Positions 1-10,798 of a DNA stretch of 64,000 bases are shown in pieces (the first letter of the stretch is position 1; the number at the start of each line of letters is the position of its first letter). The translations under genes were made by a program, and so were the position numbers. The DNA comes from Kitasatospora cheerisanensis KCTC 2395 (lineage in GTDB: Bacteria > Actinomycetota > Actinomycetes > Streptomycetales > Streptomycetaceae): positions 3,789,767-3,853,766 of the forward strand of contig NZ_KK853997.1 of NCBI RefSeq assembly GCF_000696185.1, in the 5' to 3' direction. The notes under the pieces were generated by a model. The model was not told the origin of the DNA and searched no databases. It saw only the letters and a program-made list of their open reading frames with translations.

Positions 1-19
1 GTGCCCGGCGACACCACGG

Positions 20-48
20 AGTACATACCCCCCAGGGGTATGTGTCAA
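20..48 (-). promoter_or_regulatory. Copper-responsive promoter with CsoR-type operator, reading off the left edge
   Basis: On the minus strand TTGACA (48-43) and TGTACT (25-20) are 17 bp apart, a near-consensus -35/-10 pair. The spacer is filled by the palindrome CATACCCCCCAGGGGTATG (24-42), which matches the operator type of the copper repressor CsoR. The expected transcription start is near position 13, and a GTG at 14-12 (with another at 17-15) would begin a leaderless gene whose remainder lies outside the window. Only about five codons are visible, so the product cannot be named. Confidence 0.7.
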
Positions 49-243
49 GCGTGAGCGGGCCCAGATTCGACGGAGGGGCGGACCGCCGCCGGGCGGCCCG
101 CGCGGCAAACGGCGAGGTCAGGGCGGCGTACGCCGAGAGGCGCGGGCGGCCGGAAATTTCTCGAGGTCAGGAGTGGTGTGCGGTCGAGAACAGGAACCGC
201 ACGCGCGAGGAGGCCGGCGGCCCGGATCCATGGAGAGCAACGC

Positions 244-307
244 TTGCATTGCATACCCCCCAGGGGTATAAATGTTGCTACCGGAGGTGATACCCCCTCT
301 GGGTATC
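244..307 (+). promoter_or_regulatory. copZA promoter with two CsoR-type operators
   Basis: TTGCAT (244-249) and TATAAA (267-272) are separated by 17 bp. The palindrome CATACCCCCCAGGGGTATA (252-270) occupies the spacer and overlaps the -10, so bound repressor would block RNA polymerase. A second, slightly degenerate palindrome, GATACCCCCTCTGGGTATC (289-307), lies just after the expected start of transcription. In the CsoR family, Cu(I) binding releases the repressor, so copper should induce copZ-copA. The csoR gene itself is not in the window. Confidence 0.8.
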
Positions 308-330
308 AGAAACCAGCTACGGAGGATCCC

Positions 331-603
331 ATGTCCTGCTGCTCCAGCGACGGCACCTGCTCGACCACCGCGACCGTCACCGAGCCGGCCGCGGTCACCA
401 CCGTGTTCGCCGTGTCCGGGATGACCTGCGGCCACTGCGAGCAGTCGGTCGGCAAGGCGATCGGGGCGCTCGACGGCGTCCACGCGGTCCAGGTGGACCT
501 GAAGAACGGGCTGGTCACCGTCGGTTCGGCGGCCGAGCTCGACGACGAGACGGTGCGCGCCGCCGTCGACGAGGCCGGCTACGAGCTGACCGGCCGCGCC
601 TGA
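331..603 (+). CDS. copZ: Copper chaperone CopZ (HMA domain)
   Basis: This 90-residue protein has one heavy-metal-associated domain with the Cu(I)-binding motif GMTCGHC at about residues 30-36. By family it carries Cu(I) in the cytoplasm and hands it to the CopA pump. The N-terminus adds an unusual cysteine-rich stretch (SCC...C), which could provide extra metal ligands or could simply be a variable tail. The ATG at 331 is chosen because GGAGG lies 8 nt upstream; longer in-frame extensions would run through the operators. It is the first gene of the copper operon, 53 bp before copA. Confidence 0.9.
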   Translation: MSCCSSDGTCSTTATVTEPAAVTTVFAVSGMTCGHCEQSVGKAIGALDGVHAVQVDLKNGLVTVGSAAELDDETVRAAVDEAGYELTGRA

Positions 604-656
604 GAAGTGCAGTGCCCGGCCGCCGGCCGGGATGTCCGAGACCACGAGGAGCCCTG

Positions 657-2909
<2,253 letters not shown>

Positions 2910-2920
2910 GCACCGCATCG

Positions 2921-2953
2921 GAGCCCGGCCCGGGAGTCCCCCGGGCCGGGCTC
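2921..2953 (+). terminator. Terminator hairpin after copA
   Basis: A perfect 14-bp GC-rich inverted repeat (2921-2934 with 2940-2953) has a 5-nt loop and starts 11 nt after the copA stop. There is no T-tract, as is common in high-GC actinobacteria. Confidence 0.75.
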
Positions 2954-3063
2954 CGGCGTTCCCGGGACCGCTCCGGAGACCGATCAGTTTCTGAGAAGCC
3001 GGGCGGGCGGGCCCGTTCCTAGGATGAAGAACGTCAACGGGACAGCGGGACGGGAGAGCGGTC

Positions 3064-3507
3064 ATGGCGGAGAAGCACGAGGGTTTCACGGCGGACGAGC
3101 GCGCGGCGATGAAGGAACGCGCCAAGGAGCTGAAGGCGGAGTCCAAGCGGGCGTCGGCCGCCGCGAAGGCCGCCGAGGCGGAGCGGGACCTGCTGGAGAA
3201 GATCGCCGAGATGCCCGCCGAGGACCGGGTGCTGGCCGAGCGCTTCCACGAGATCGTCACCACGGTCGCGCCGCAGCTGGCCCCGAAGACCTGGTACGGA
3301 ATGCCCGCGTACAACAACGAGGACGGCAAGCCGGTGTGCTTCTTCCAGAGCGCCGCCAAGTTCAAGTCCCGGTACGCGACGATCGGCTTCAGCGACAACG
3401 CCCGGCTGGACGACGGGGACATGTGGCCGGTGTACTACGCGATCGCCGACCTGGGCGAGGCCGAGTCGGCGCGCATCGCCGAGTTGGTGAAGCGCGCCGT
3501 CGGCTGA
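3064..3507 (+). CDS. DUF1801 (YdhG-like) domain protein
   Basis: The 147-residue protein has a charged, probably helical N-terminus (residues 1-50, rich in K, E and A) followed by a DUF1801-type domain with the conserved segments PKTWYGMPAY and CFFQSAAKFKSRYATIGF. The family is cytosolic with no firmly assigned reaction. GGGAGAG precedes the ATG at 3064. The gene stands alone and converges on the next one, with only 12 bp between the stops. Confidence 0.75.
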   Translation: MAEKHEGFTADERAAMKERAKELKAESKRASAAAKAAEAERDLLEKIAEMPAEDRVLAERFHEIVTTVAPQLAPKTWYGMPAYNNEDGKPVCFFQSAAKFKSRYATIGFSDNARLDDGDMWPVYYAIADLGEAESARIAELVKRAVG

Positions 3508-3519
3508 CCTCGCGGTGCG

Positions 3520-4422
3520 TCAGGCGTAGCTGCGCAGGGTGAGCAGGGCGCCGAGGGTGACGCCCGGGCGGGCCTCGTGCTCGGTGGACTCCGACCAGCG
3601 GGCCCAGTTGATCGGCCAGCCGCCGTCCGGGAGCTGGGCGGACGCCAGGTGGACCAGGCCGCGTTCGAGTTCGGCGTCGGAGAACCAGGCGCGGGCCAGG
3701 CTGTCCGGGCCGGGGGCGAAGTCGTGCGGCAGGTGGTACTCGCGCGGCGCGTAGCCGGGGGCGAGCCGCACCTGCTCGGGGTGGGCCGGGTCCAGCAGCA
3801 CCAGCTGCTGACGGCGCACCAGTTCACCGAGGCGGGCGGCCTGTTCGGCGGCCCAGGCGCGGTCCGGCGAGGCGTCCAGGAAGCCGACGGCGGTGATCGC
3901 CTCGTACGGGTGGGTGGTGTCGATCGCCTCGATCGTGCGGCGGCAGAACTCCTGGGCGCCCTTCAGCCACGGGTGCTGCACGCCGTGCCGGAGCAGCGGC
4001 GCGGCGATCTGGCCGGTGGCGAGCAGTTCGGCGGGCGGGTCGTCGGCGATCGGCAGGAAGGGCGGGTGCGGGTACCGGCGCAGGCTGGGCAGCACGGCGG
4101 GGACGCCGCCGTCCGGGGTGGTCAGGGTGGCGGCCCAGTCGCAGAGTTCGGTGCCGCGCGGGCCGTTCAGGGCGCCGGCCTCGGCGGTGATGCGGGCGGC
4201 GGCGCCGGCGGCCAGCGGCTGGGCGGCCGGGCCACGGACGTCGGGTTCCAGGCCGTACGCCCAGCCGCCGTCGAGGGTGCGGTAGGCGTCCAGGGCGGCG
4301 AGGACGCCCGCCGGGTCCGGGACGCCGAACAGGTGGGTGAAGCGCCGCTGTTCGAGGACCCGGCCCGCGGTCCACAGGTAGTCGGCGGCGCGCTCGATCG
4401 TGCTGTCGTCGATCCATGCCAT
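3520..4422 (-). CDS. Alpha-alpha toroid (prenyltransferase/terpene cyclase-like) protein
   Basis: The 300-residue protein has repeats resembling the QW motifs of squalene-cyclase and prenyltransferase toroids, for example LDGGWAYG near residue 51 and LPDGGWPINW near 265. The DxDD catalytic motif of squalene-hopene cyclases is not seen and the protein is about half their length, so it is probably not a cyclase. No signal peptide or membrane helix is evident. It is divergent from the small gene at 4575. Function unknown. Confidence 0.6.
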   Translation of the reverse strand: MAWIDDSTIERAADYLWTAGRVLEQRRFTHLFGVPDPAGVLAALDAYRTLDGGWAYGLEPDVRGPAAQPLAAGAAARITAEAGALNGPRGTELCDWAATLTTPDGGVPAVLPSLRRYPHPPFLPIADDPPAELLATGQIAAPLLRHGVQHPWLKGAQEFCRRTIEAIDTTHPYEAITAVGFLDASPDRAWAAEQAARLGELVRRQQLVLLDPAHPEQVRLAPGYAPREYHLPHDFAPGPDSLARAWFSDAELERGLVHLASAQLPDGGWPINWARWSESTEHEARPGVTLGALLTLRSYA

Positions 4423-4574
4423 GCCCCGACGGTAGGCGGCTGCGGCGGGCCGCGGCCGGTGTTCGCCGAGTGGCGCGAAAAAAGTTTCGCGGGGAGCGAT
4501 GAGTGCCGCGGGGGACGCTCGTCCATTCCTGTGACGGCAACGACGGCAGCGCGGCGGACACGGAGGAACCAGGG

Positions 4575-4769
4575 ATGAGCGTCAAGGGACCGGCCAGCTA
4601 CTTCCCCTCGATCGAGCAGAAGTACGGGCGGCCGATCGCCGACTGGCAGGAGCTGATCCGCAGCTCGCCGCTGACCAGGCACATGGAGCTGGTCGCCTGG
4701 CTGAAGGCCGAGCACGGCCTGGGCCACGGCCACGCCAACGCGCTCGTCGCCCACACCCTCGCCCACTGA
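4575..4769 (+). CDS. DUF4287 domain protein
   Basis: This 64-residue protein fits the DUF4287 family: PASYFPSIEQKYG, then a W..L motif, then HGLGHGHANALVAH at the C-terminus. Start ATG 4575 is preceded by GGAGG at 4562-4566. It lies 29 bp before the alpha/beta hydrolase gene and is probably co-transcribed with it. Such proteins often sit near DUF1801 genes, and one is encoded at 3064, but the biochemical role is unknown. Confidence 0.75.
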   Translation: MSVKGPASYFPSIEQKYGRPIADWQELIRSSPLTRHMELVAWLKAEHGLGHGHANALVAHTLAH

Positions 4770-4798
4770 CCACCCGCACCGCACAAGGGAGTTCGACC

Positions 4799-5596
4799 AT
4801 GACCGAGTTCGTGACCTCCGCCGACGGCACCCCGATCGCCTACCAGGCGGCGGGTGAGGGCCCCGCCGTGGTGATCGTGGACGGGGCGCTCTGCCACCGC
4901 GCGTTCGGCCCGTCCGCGGGCATCGCCGAGCAGCTGGCCGCCCAGGGGTGCCGGGTGTTCAGCTACGACCGGCGCGGCCGCGGGGAGAGCGGCGCCGGCG
5001 ACCAGTACGCCACGGAGCGGGAGATCGAGGACCTGGCGGCGCTGGTCGCGGCGGCGGGCGGCTCGGCGACCCTGTTCGGGGTGTCCTCCGGCGGGGCGCT
5101 GGCCCTGCGGGCGGCCGGCGCGGGCATCGGCGTCGAGCGGGTCGCCGTGTACGAGCCGCCGTTCGCCACCACCGAGGAGCAGCGGGCCCGGTTCCGGGAG
5201 TACCGGGAGGGCGTGCGGCGGGACGTCGCCGCCGGCGACCGGAGCGCGGCGGTCGCCCGCTTCATGGCCTTCGTCGGCGCGCCCGAGGAACTGGTCGACG
5301 GAATGCGGCAGTCACCCGCCTGGCCGGTCTTCGAGTCGGTCGCGCCGACGCTGGTCACCGACGCGGAGGCGCTGGAGGCCGCGGACGGCGCGCCGGTCCC
5401 GGCCGGGCGGCTGGCCGCGCTGACCGTGCCGGTGCTGGTGCTGGACGGCGGGGACAGCACGGAGCTGCTGCGGGACGCGGCCCGGGCGACGGCCGCCGCC
5501 GCGCGCGCCGAGTACCGCACCCTGGACGGCCAGACCCACGAGGTGGCGCCGGAGGTGCTGGCGCCGGTGCTCGCGGAGTTCGTCGCCAAGGGCTGA
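4799..5596 (+). CDS. Alpha/beta-fold hydrolase
   Basis: The 265-residue cytosolic protein has a complete alpha/beta-hydrolase outline: an oxyanion region at VDGALCH, YDRRGRGES, the nucleophile elbow GVSSGG (Ser near residue 98), an acid in LDGGDS and a late histidine in GQTHEV. This is the typical architecture of small hydrolases annotated as lipase or thioesterase-like. The substrate cannot be told. GGGAG precedes the ATG; probably in one operon with the DUF4287 gene. Confidence 0.8.
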   Translation: MTEFVTSADGTPIAYQAAGEGPAVVIVDGALCHRAFGPSAGIAEQLAAQGCRVFSYDRRGRGESGAGDQYATEREIEDLAALVAAAGGSATLFGVSSGGALALRAAGAGIGVERVAVYEPPFATTEEQRARFREYREGVRRDVAAGDRSAAVARFMAFVGAPEELVDGMRQSPAWPVFESVAPTLVTDAEALEAADGAPVPAGRLAALTVPVLVLDGGDSTELLRDAARATAAAARAEYRTLDGQTHEVAPEVLAPVLAEFVAKG

Positions 5597-5684
5597 CGGG
5601 GCGGCGACAAAGGCGCTGCAGCGCGCTCGGCGCCCCTGCTACCGTCGGGGAACTTCACCTGGCTGTCCCGAGGAGCAGACTCCG

Positions 5685-6980
5685 ATGCATGATGCCCGCG
5701 CCCTGATCGACCTGGGGGACGAGGCCGTCCGACGGCTCGCACGTCGCGGCTACCGGCTCGACCTGTCCGCACTGGAGGCGCTGCAGTCCCGCCGCAACGC
5801 GGGCATCCAGGCCGGCGACGAGCTGCGGGCCCGCTCCAAGCAGGTCGCGCAGGAGGTGCAGCGGACGGCCAAGCAGGGCGGCGACGTCACGGAGCTGAAG
5901 GAGAGCGCCCGCGCGCTGAAGGAGCAGATCCAGCAGAACGAGGCCGAACTGGAGACCGTCCAGCAGGAGTTGACGGACCTGCTGCTGACGATCCCGAACC
6001 TGCCCGCGGACGAGGCGCCGGACGGCTTCTCGGACGAGGACGCCACCGAGCTGCGCCGGGTCGGCGAGCCGCGGGCGTTCGACTTCACCCCGAAGGACCA
6101 CGTCGACCTCGGCGAGGTCATGGGGATCATGGACTTCGGCCGGGCCACCAAGCTGTCGGGTTCGCGGTTCAGCGTGCTGCGCGGCACCGGTGCCGCGCTG
6201 GAGCGGGCGATCGTCGCGCTCCTGCTGGACCTGCACACCCGCCGGCACGGCTACGTCGAGCACGCGGTGCCGTACCTGGTGAACCGCCGCACCATGACCG
6301 GCACCGGGCAGCTGCCGAAGTTCGAGGAGGACCTGTTCCGGACGGGCGTCGCCGACCGCGACCTGTTCCTGATCCCGACCGCCGAGGTGCCGCTGACCAA
6401 CCTGTACGCGGACGAGATCGTGGCGCCGGCCGAGCTGCCGCTGGCGCTGACCGCGCACACCCCGTGCTTCCGTTCGGAGGCCGGCTCGTACGGGCGGGAC
6501 ACCCGCGGGCTGATCCGGCTGCACCAGTTCTCGAAGGTGGAGATGGTGCGGATCTGCGCCGCCGACCAGGCGCGCGAGCAGATGGAGCTGATGGTGTCGC
6601 ACGCCGAGGCCTGCCTGCGGGAGCTGGAGCTCTCCTACCGGGTGGTCGTGCTGGCGGCCGGCGACACCGGCTTCTCCTCGCAGCTGACGTACGACCTGGA
6701 GGTGTGGCTGCCCAGCCAGGACACCTACCGGGAGATCTCCTCGGTGTCGGACTTCGGCACCTTCCAGGGCCGCCGGGCGGGCATCCGCACCCGGGACGAG
6801 AACAACCGGCCGACCCCGGCCGCCACCGTCAACGGCTCGGGCCTGCCGCTGGGCCGGACCATCGCGGCGGTGCTGGAGCAGCACCAGCAGGCGGACGGTT
6901 CGGTGCTGCTGCCGAAGGCGCTGCACAAGTACCTGGGCTTCGCCCGGATCGCGGCCGACGGCACCCCCGTCGAGGAGTAG
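5685..6980 (+). CDS. serS: Seryl-tRNA synthetase, divergent paralogue
   Basis: A 431-residue class II synthetase that charges tRNA-Ser. It has an N-terminal coiled-coil arm (about 1-110, rich in E, Q and R), motif 2 as CFRSEAGSYGRDTRG (about 261) and motif 3 as NGSGLPLGRT. The wording of these motifs resembles E. coli-type SerRS and not the enzyme I know from Streptomyces, which has CFRREAG and TSTSNCTTFQ. The usual SSCSN loop reads SSVSD here. GAGGAG precedes the ATG, and TACCGT (5640-5645) could be a -10. The neighbours are not those of the housekeeping gene, so it is likely a second, acquired copy. Confidence 0.85.
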   Translation: MHDARALIDLGDEAVRRLARRGYRLDLSALEALQSRRNAGIQAGDELRARSKQVAQEVQRTAKQGGDVTELKESARALKEQIQQNEAELETVQQELTDLLLTIPNLPADEAPDGFSDEDATELRRVGEPRAFDFTPKDHVDLGEVMGIMDFGRATKLSGSRFSVLRGTGAALERAIVALLLDLHTRRHGYVEHAVPYLVNRRTMTGTGQLPKFEEDLFRTGVADRDLFLIPTAEVPLTNLYADEIVAPAELPLALTAHTPCFRSEAGSYGRDTRGLIRLHQFSKVEMVRICAADQAREQMELMVSHAEACLRELELSYRVVVLAAGDTGFSSQLTYDLEVWLPSQDTYREISSVSDFGTFQGRRAGIRTRDENNRPTPAATVNGSGLPLGRTIAAVLEQHQQADGSVLLPKALHKYLGFARIAADGTPVEE

Positions 6981-7009
6981 GACCCGCCCGCCCTTCCCGG
7001 CAGCGCGTC

Positions 7010-7054
7010 GACGGCGCACGGCTCCCCCGGTTCCCGGGGCGGCCGTGCGCCGTC
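7010..7054. terminator. Bidirectional terminator between serS and the sensor kinase
   Basis: A perfect 13-bp inverted repeat (7010-7022 with 7042-7054) encloses a smaller CCCCCGG/CCGGGG hairpin. It lies between two convergent genes. Confidence 0.7.
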
Positions 7055-7067
7055 GGCGTTCGGGCGC

Positions 7068-8158
7068 TCAGGTGGGGAGGGTCGCGGCGACCCGCCAGCC
7101 GGTGCCGTGCGGGCCGGCCGTCAGTTCGCCGCCGAGGTCGGCGATCCGGGTGCGCAGCGCGCTCAGGCCGGTGCCGCCGCCGGGGCGGGCGCGCGGGTGG
7201 GCGGGCCCGGAGTCGGTGACGGTGACGGTCAGTCCGGCGTCGGGGCAGTGGGCGAGGGCGAGGGTGATCCGGTCGGCGGCGGGCGCGTGCCGGCGGATGT
7301 TGGTGAGCGCCTCCAGCGCGACCCGGTAGGCGGCGTCCTCGACGACCGGCGGCAGCGCGGGCAGATCGTCGGGGCGGTGCAGGGCGGGCCGGTCGGGGAA
7401 GTGGTCGAGCAGGCCGGGGAGTTCGGCGAGGGTGTGGCGGCGCGGGGCGGCGTCCTCGGCGCGCAGGGCGTCGAGGGTGTGGTCCATCGAGGCGAGGGCG
7501 CGCTGCCCGGCGGCCTCCAGCCGGGCCAGCAGCCGGGCGTTCTCGTCCGGGTCGTAGCCGCTGACCTGGGCGGCCTGGACCTCCAGCAGGATGCCGGTGA
7601 GCTCGTGGGCGACGTAGTCGTGCAGGTCGCGGGCGACGGCGAGGCGCTGTTCGCGGCGGGCGTCGCGGACGGCGCGGGCCCGGCGGTCGTCCTGGCCGCG
7701 CAGGTAGAGGGCGCCGCCGAGGGCGACGGCGACCGGCGCGACGGACAGCACCAGGCCGGCGACGGAGGCGTCCAGCGGCTCGGGCTGGCGCAGCGCGAAG
7801 CGCAGCGGCAGCAGCAGGGCCGCGCCGGTGGTGAGCGCGCCGACCGTCCATGACTGACGGGCCGTCAGGTGCCGGACGGAGCGGACCACCAGGACCAGCA
7901 GGACGGCGAACTCGACGGGCATCCACGGCAGGGTCAGCCCGTTGTCGCCGAGGTAGCCGGCGTCGACGGCGAGCGAGAGCAGCGCGGCGCCGGCGGGGCG
8001 AGCACGGGCGAGCGCGGGCCGAGCGGGCGGGGCAGCGCGGTGAGCGCGACGACCAGGACGGCGGTGACGGCGGGGATCCAGGCGTTCCACGGGCCGAACG
8101 GGGCGGGCAGGAGCAGCAGGGCGGCCGCGAGGGCGGTGAGGGCGCGCCGGGCGGTCAT
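7068..8158 (-). CDS. Sensor histidine kinase (HisKA_3/HATPase), apparent frameshift near 8020
   Basis: A NarL-type membrane sensor kinase of about 360 residues. Hydrophobic helices occupy the first half. The dimerisation/phosphoacceptor helix reads ARDLHDYVAHELT (His in DLHD), followed by an ATP-binding domain with EALTNIRRHA and GGGTGLSAL. The N-terminal part beginning at ATG 8158 and the rest are in different frames: one C appears to be missing in a C run near 8000-8030. The ATG overlaps the stop of the response regulator (ATGA), so the two are translationally coupled. Input signal unknown. Confidence 0.8.
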
Positions 8159-8826
8159 GCGGCCGGGCCGCCGGGCAGGTCGGCGAGGTAGCCGAGTTCG
8201 AAGGCGCGCATGGCGACGCCGACCCGGTTGCGGACGCCGAGCTTGCGCTGGATGTGCGCGACGTGGGTCTTCACGGTGCCGGGCGAGATGAACAGGGCGG
8301 CGGCGATGTCGGCGTTGGTACGGCCCTCGGCGACCTCGCGGGTGATCTCCCGTTCGCGGGCGGTGAGCGGTTCGGCCGGCGGCGCGGCGTCGGGGCGGCG
8401 GCCGGTGACGTGCTGGAGCAGCCGGACGGTGACGGAGGGGCTGATCAGGCTGTCGCCGGCCATCGCCGCGCGGACGGCCTCGATCAGCAGGGCGGGCCCG
8501 GAGCGTTTGAGCAGGAATCCGGAGGCTCCTCCGCGCAAGGCGGGGTACACGTACTCGTCGAGGTCGAAGGTGGTCACCACGACCACCTTCACCGGCGGGT
8601 CGGCGGCGGGTCCGCAGAGCTGCCGGACGACCTCGAGGCCGTCCATCCTGGGCATCCGCACGTCGACGAGGGCGACGTCGGGGCGCAGGGTCCGGGCGGC
8701 TTCGATCGTGGCGAGGCCGTCGGCGGCCTCGCCGACCACCTGGAGGTCGGATTGGGTTTCGAGGATGCGTCGCAGTCCGCGCCGGACCATGTCCTGGTCG
8801 TCGGCGATCAGTACCCGGATGGTCAC
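8155..8826 (-). CDS. LuxR/NarL-family response regulator
   Basis: The 223-residue protein has a receiver domain (acidic pair DD near the start, phospho-acceptor in VALVDVRMP, K in FLLKR) and a C-terminal LuxR helix-turn-helix (LTAREREITREVAEGRTNADIA ending in VKTHVAHI). It should be phosphorylated by the kinase at 7068-8158. GTG 8826 is chosen because the receiver domain begins there; there is no Shine-Dalgarno, but CAGAAT lies 7 nt before it, so the mRNA may be leaderless. Divergent from the lipid kinase gene. Confidence 0.85.
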   Translation of the reverse strand: MTIRVLIADDQDMVRRGLRRILETQSDLQVVGEAADGLATIEAARTLRPDVALVDVRMPRMDGLEVVRQLCGPAADPPVKVVVVTTFDLDEYVYPALRGGASGFLLKRSGPALLIEAVRAAMAGDSLISPSVTVRLLQHVTGRRPDAAPPAEPLTAREREITREVAEGRTNADIAAALFISPGTVKTHVAHIQRKLGVRNRVGVAMRAFELGYLADLPGGPAA

Positions 8827-8895
8827 CCGGCGGATTCTGCCACAGCGGGTCCGTCGCACCGGGCCCGGCAGCTGACGGGGCGTTACCGTCGGGGA

Positions 8896-10215
8896 ATGGC
8901 TGAGGTGGTGCGGGCGAAGTGGCTGGCGCGGGCCGCGATCGGGTGCGGGGCGGCGGCGGTCGGGGTGCTGGCCGCGGGCGCGGGGCTGCGCGGGGCGCTG
9001 GTGGTGGCCGTCGGGCGGCGGCGCTGGCGCTGATGGCGGTCGGGGTGTGGTGGGCGCTGTCGCGGCGCGGGCCGCTGCGCTGGCTGGGGGTGCTGCTGGC
9101 GGCGGCGGCCCGGCGGGCGCGGTGGCGGCGTACGTCGGGGCGGGGACGTGGCCGTGGGTGCTGGGCGCGGTGGTGCTGTGGGCGGTGGGCCTGTGGCCGG
9201 CCCGGGCGGCGCTGCGGGCGGCGCGGGGGATGCAGGCGATGCCGGAGCGGGAGGCGGCCCGGCCGCGCCGTCCGGTGCTGATCATGAATCCGAAGTCCGG
9301 CGGCGGGAAGGTGGAGAAGTTCGGCCTGGCGGAGCGGGCCCGGGAGTTGGGCGCGGAGGTGGTGCTGCTGGACCCGTCGGCGCCGCAGGACGTGGCGGAG
9401 CTCGCGGAGCGGGCGGTGGCGGACGGCGCGGACCTGCTGGGGGTGGCGGGCGGCGACGGCACGCAGGCGGAGGTGGCGCAGGTCGCGGCCCGGCACGGGC
9501 TGCCGTTCCTGGTGGTGTCGGCGGGCACCCGCAACCACTTCGCGCTGGACCTGGGCCTGGACCGGAACGATCCGGCGCGCTGCCTGGACGCGCTGACGGA
9601 CGGGGTGGAGCTGCTGGTGGACCTGGGCGAGGTGGCGGGCCGGGCGTTCGTCAACAACGTGTCGTTCGGGACGTACGCGGAGATCGTGCAGAACCCGGAG
9701 TACCGGGACGCCAAGGCCTCGACGGTGCTGGCGATGCTGCCGGACCTGCTGGCCGGCTACGCGGGCGCGGAGCTGACGGCGGAGGCGGGCGGCGAGCTGC
9801 TGGAGCGGCCGCAGGCGGTGCTGGTCAGCAACAACCCGTACGACGCCGGGGACCTGCTGGATCCGGGCCGGCGTTCGCGGCTGGACCTGGGCCGGCTGGG
9901 GGTGCTGGGGGTGCGGGTGGACGGCGCGGCGCAGGTCGCCGACCTGGCGTTGCGTGGTACGAGTGCGGAGGCGGTGCGGACCCTGATGGGGCGTGAGGTG
10001 CTGGTGACGGCGGAGGCGGCGAGGATTCCGGTGGCGGTGGACGGCGAGGCGCTCGAACTGGACGTACCGGTGCGGTGCGTGATCCGGCCGGGGCGCTGCG
10101 GGTGCGGGTGCCGCGGGACCGGCCGGGGACGGTGCGGTCGGCGCCGCCGCTGTCCTGGCGCCGGCTGGCCCGGCTCGCGGCGGGCCGCATCGAGGCGAAC
10201 GGCGGTGTGCGATGA
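8896..10215 (+). CDS. Diacylglycerol kinase-like lipid kinase, apparent frameshifts near 9015, 9105 and 10095
   Basis: About 440 residues once three single-base gaps in G or C runs are restored. An N-terminal membrane part is followed by a diacylglycerol/sphingosine kinase catalytic domain with the P-loop-like NPKSGGGKVEKF and the GGDGT motif; SAGTRNHFALDLGL completes the nucleotide site. Predicted to phosphorylate a membrane lipid. TACCGT lies 7 nt before ATG 8896 with no ribosome binding site, suggesting a leaderless transcript. The stop overlaps the start of the PAP2 gene (ATGA), so kinase and phosphatase are probably coupled. Confidence 0.75.
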
Positions 10216-10798
10216 AGGCGTTGACGCGGCTGGTGCTGGCCGGGCAGCGGGTGGTGGCGGACCTGGCGGCGGTGGACGGGGCGGTGTACGTCGCGGTGGC
10301 GGCGACGCCGACGCCGACCCTGGACGAGAAGCTGCGGCAGCTGTCCACGGCGGCGAACCACTCGAAGCTGTCGATCGCGGTGGCCTGCGGCCTGGCGCTG
10401 GTGCCGGGCGCGCCGCGCCGGGCGGCGCTGGTGGGCTGGGCTCGGTGGCGGCGGCGTCGGCCGCGGCGAACCTGGCGGGCAAGTCGCTGGCGCGGCGGGC
10501 CCGGCCGGACCGGGTGGCGGGGAAGGTGCCGCAGGCGCGGCACGTGCCGATGCCGGAGTCGGCGTCGTTCCCGTCCGGGCACACTGCGTCGGCGTTCGCG
10601 TTCGCCACCGGGGTGGCCTCGCAACTGCCCTGGGCGGCGGCCCCGTTGGGTCTGCTGGCGGCCGCGGTGGGCTATTCGCGGGTGCACACGGGGGTGCACT
10701 ATCCGGGCGACGTGGTGGCGGGCGCGCTGCTGGGGACGGTGGCGGGCAGCGTGGTGGCGGGCGTGGGCCGCCAGGTGACCGCCCGTCAGGGCAGGTAG
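10212..10798 (+). CDS. PAP2-family lipid phosphatase, apparent frameshift near 10440
   Basis: About 195 residues after restoring one G near 10440. All three PAP2 signatures are present: K-x6-RP in KSLARRARP, PSGH, and SR-x5-H-x3-D in SRVHTGVHYPGD, interspersed with hydrophobic helices. The family dephosphorylates lipid phosphates or isoprenyl pyrophosphates at the membrane. Coupled by a 4-bp overlap to the upstream lipid kinase, so the two may act on the same lipid pool in opposite directions. The 3' end overlaps the convergent kdpE gene by 13 bp. Confidence 0.8.

Noticed and set aside
178..330. Longer CopZ starting at 178
   Set aside because: It would translate through the promoter and both operators; the ATG at 331 has a clear ribosome binding site.
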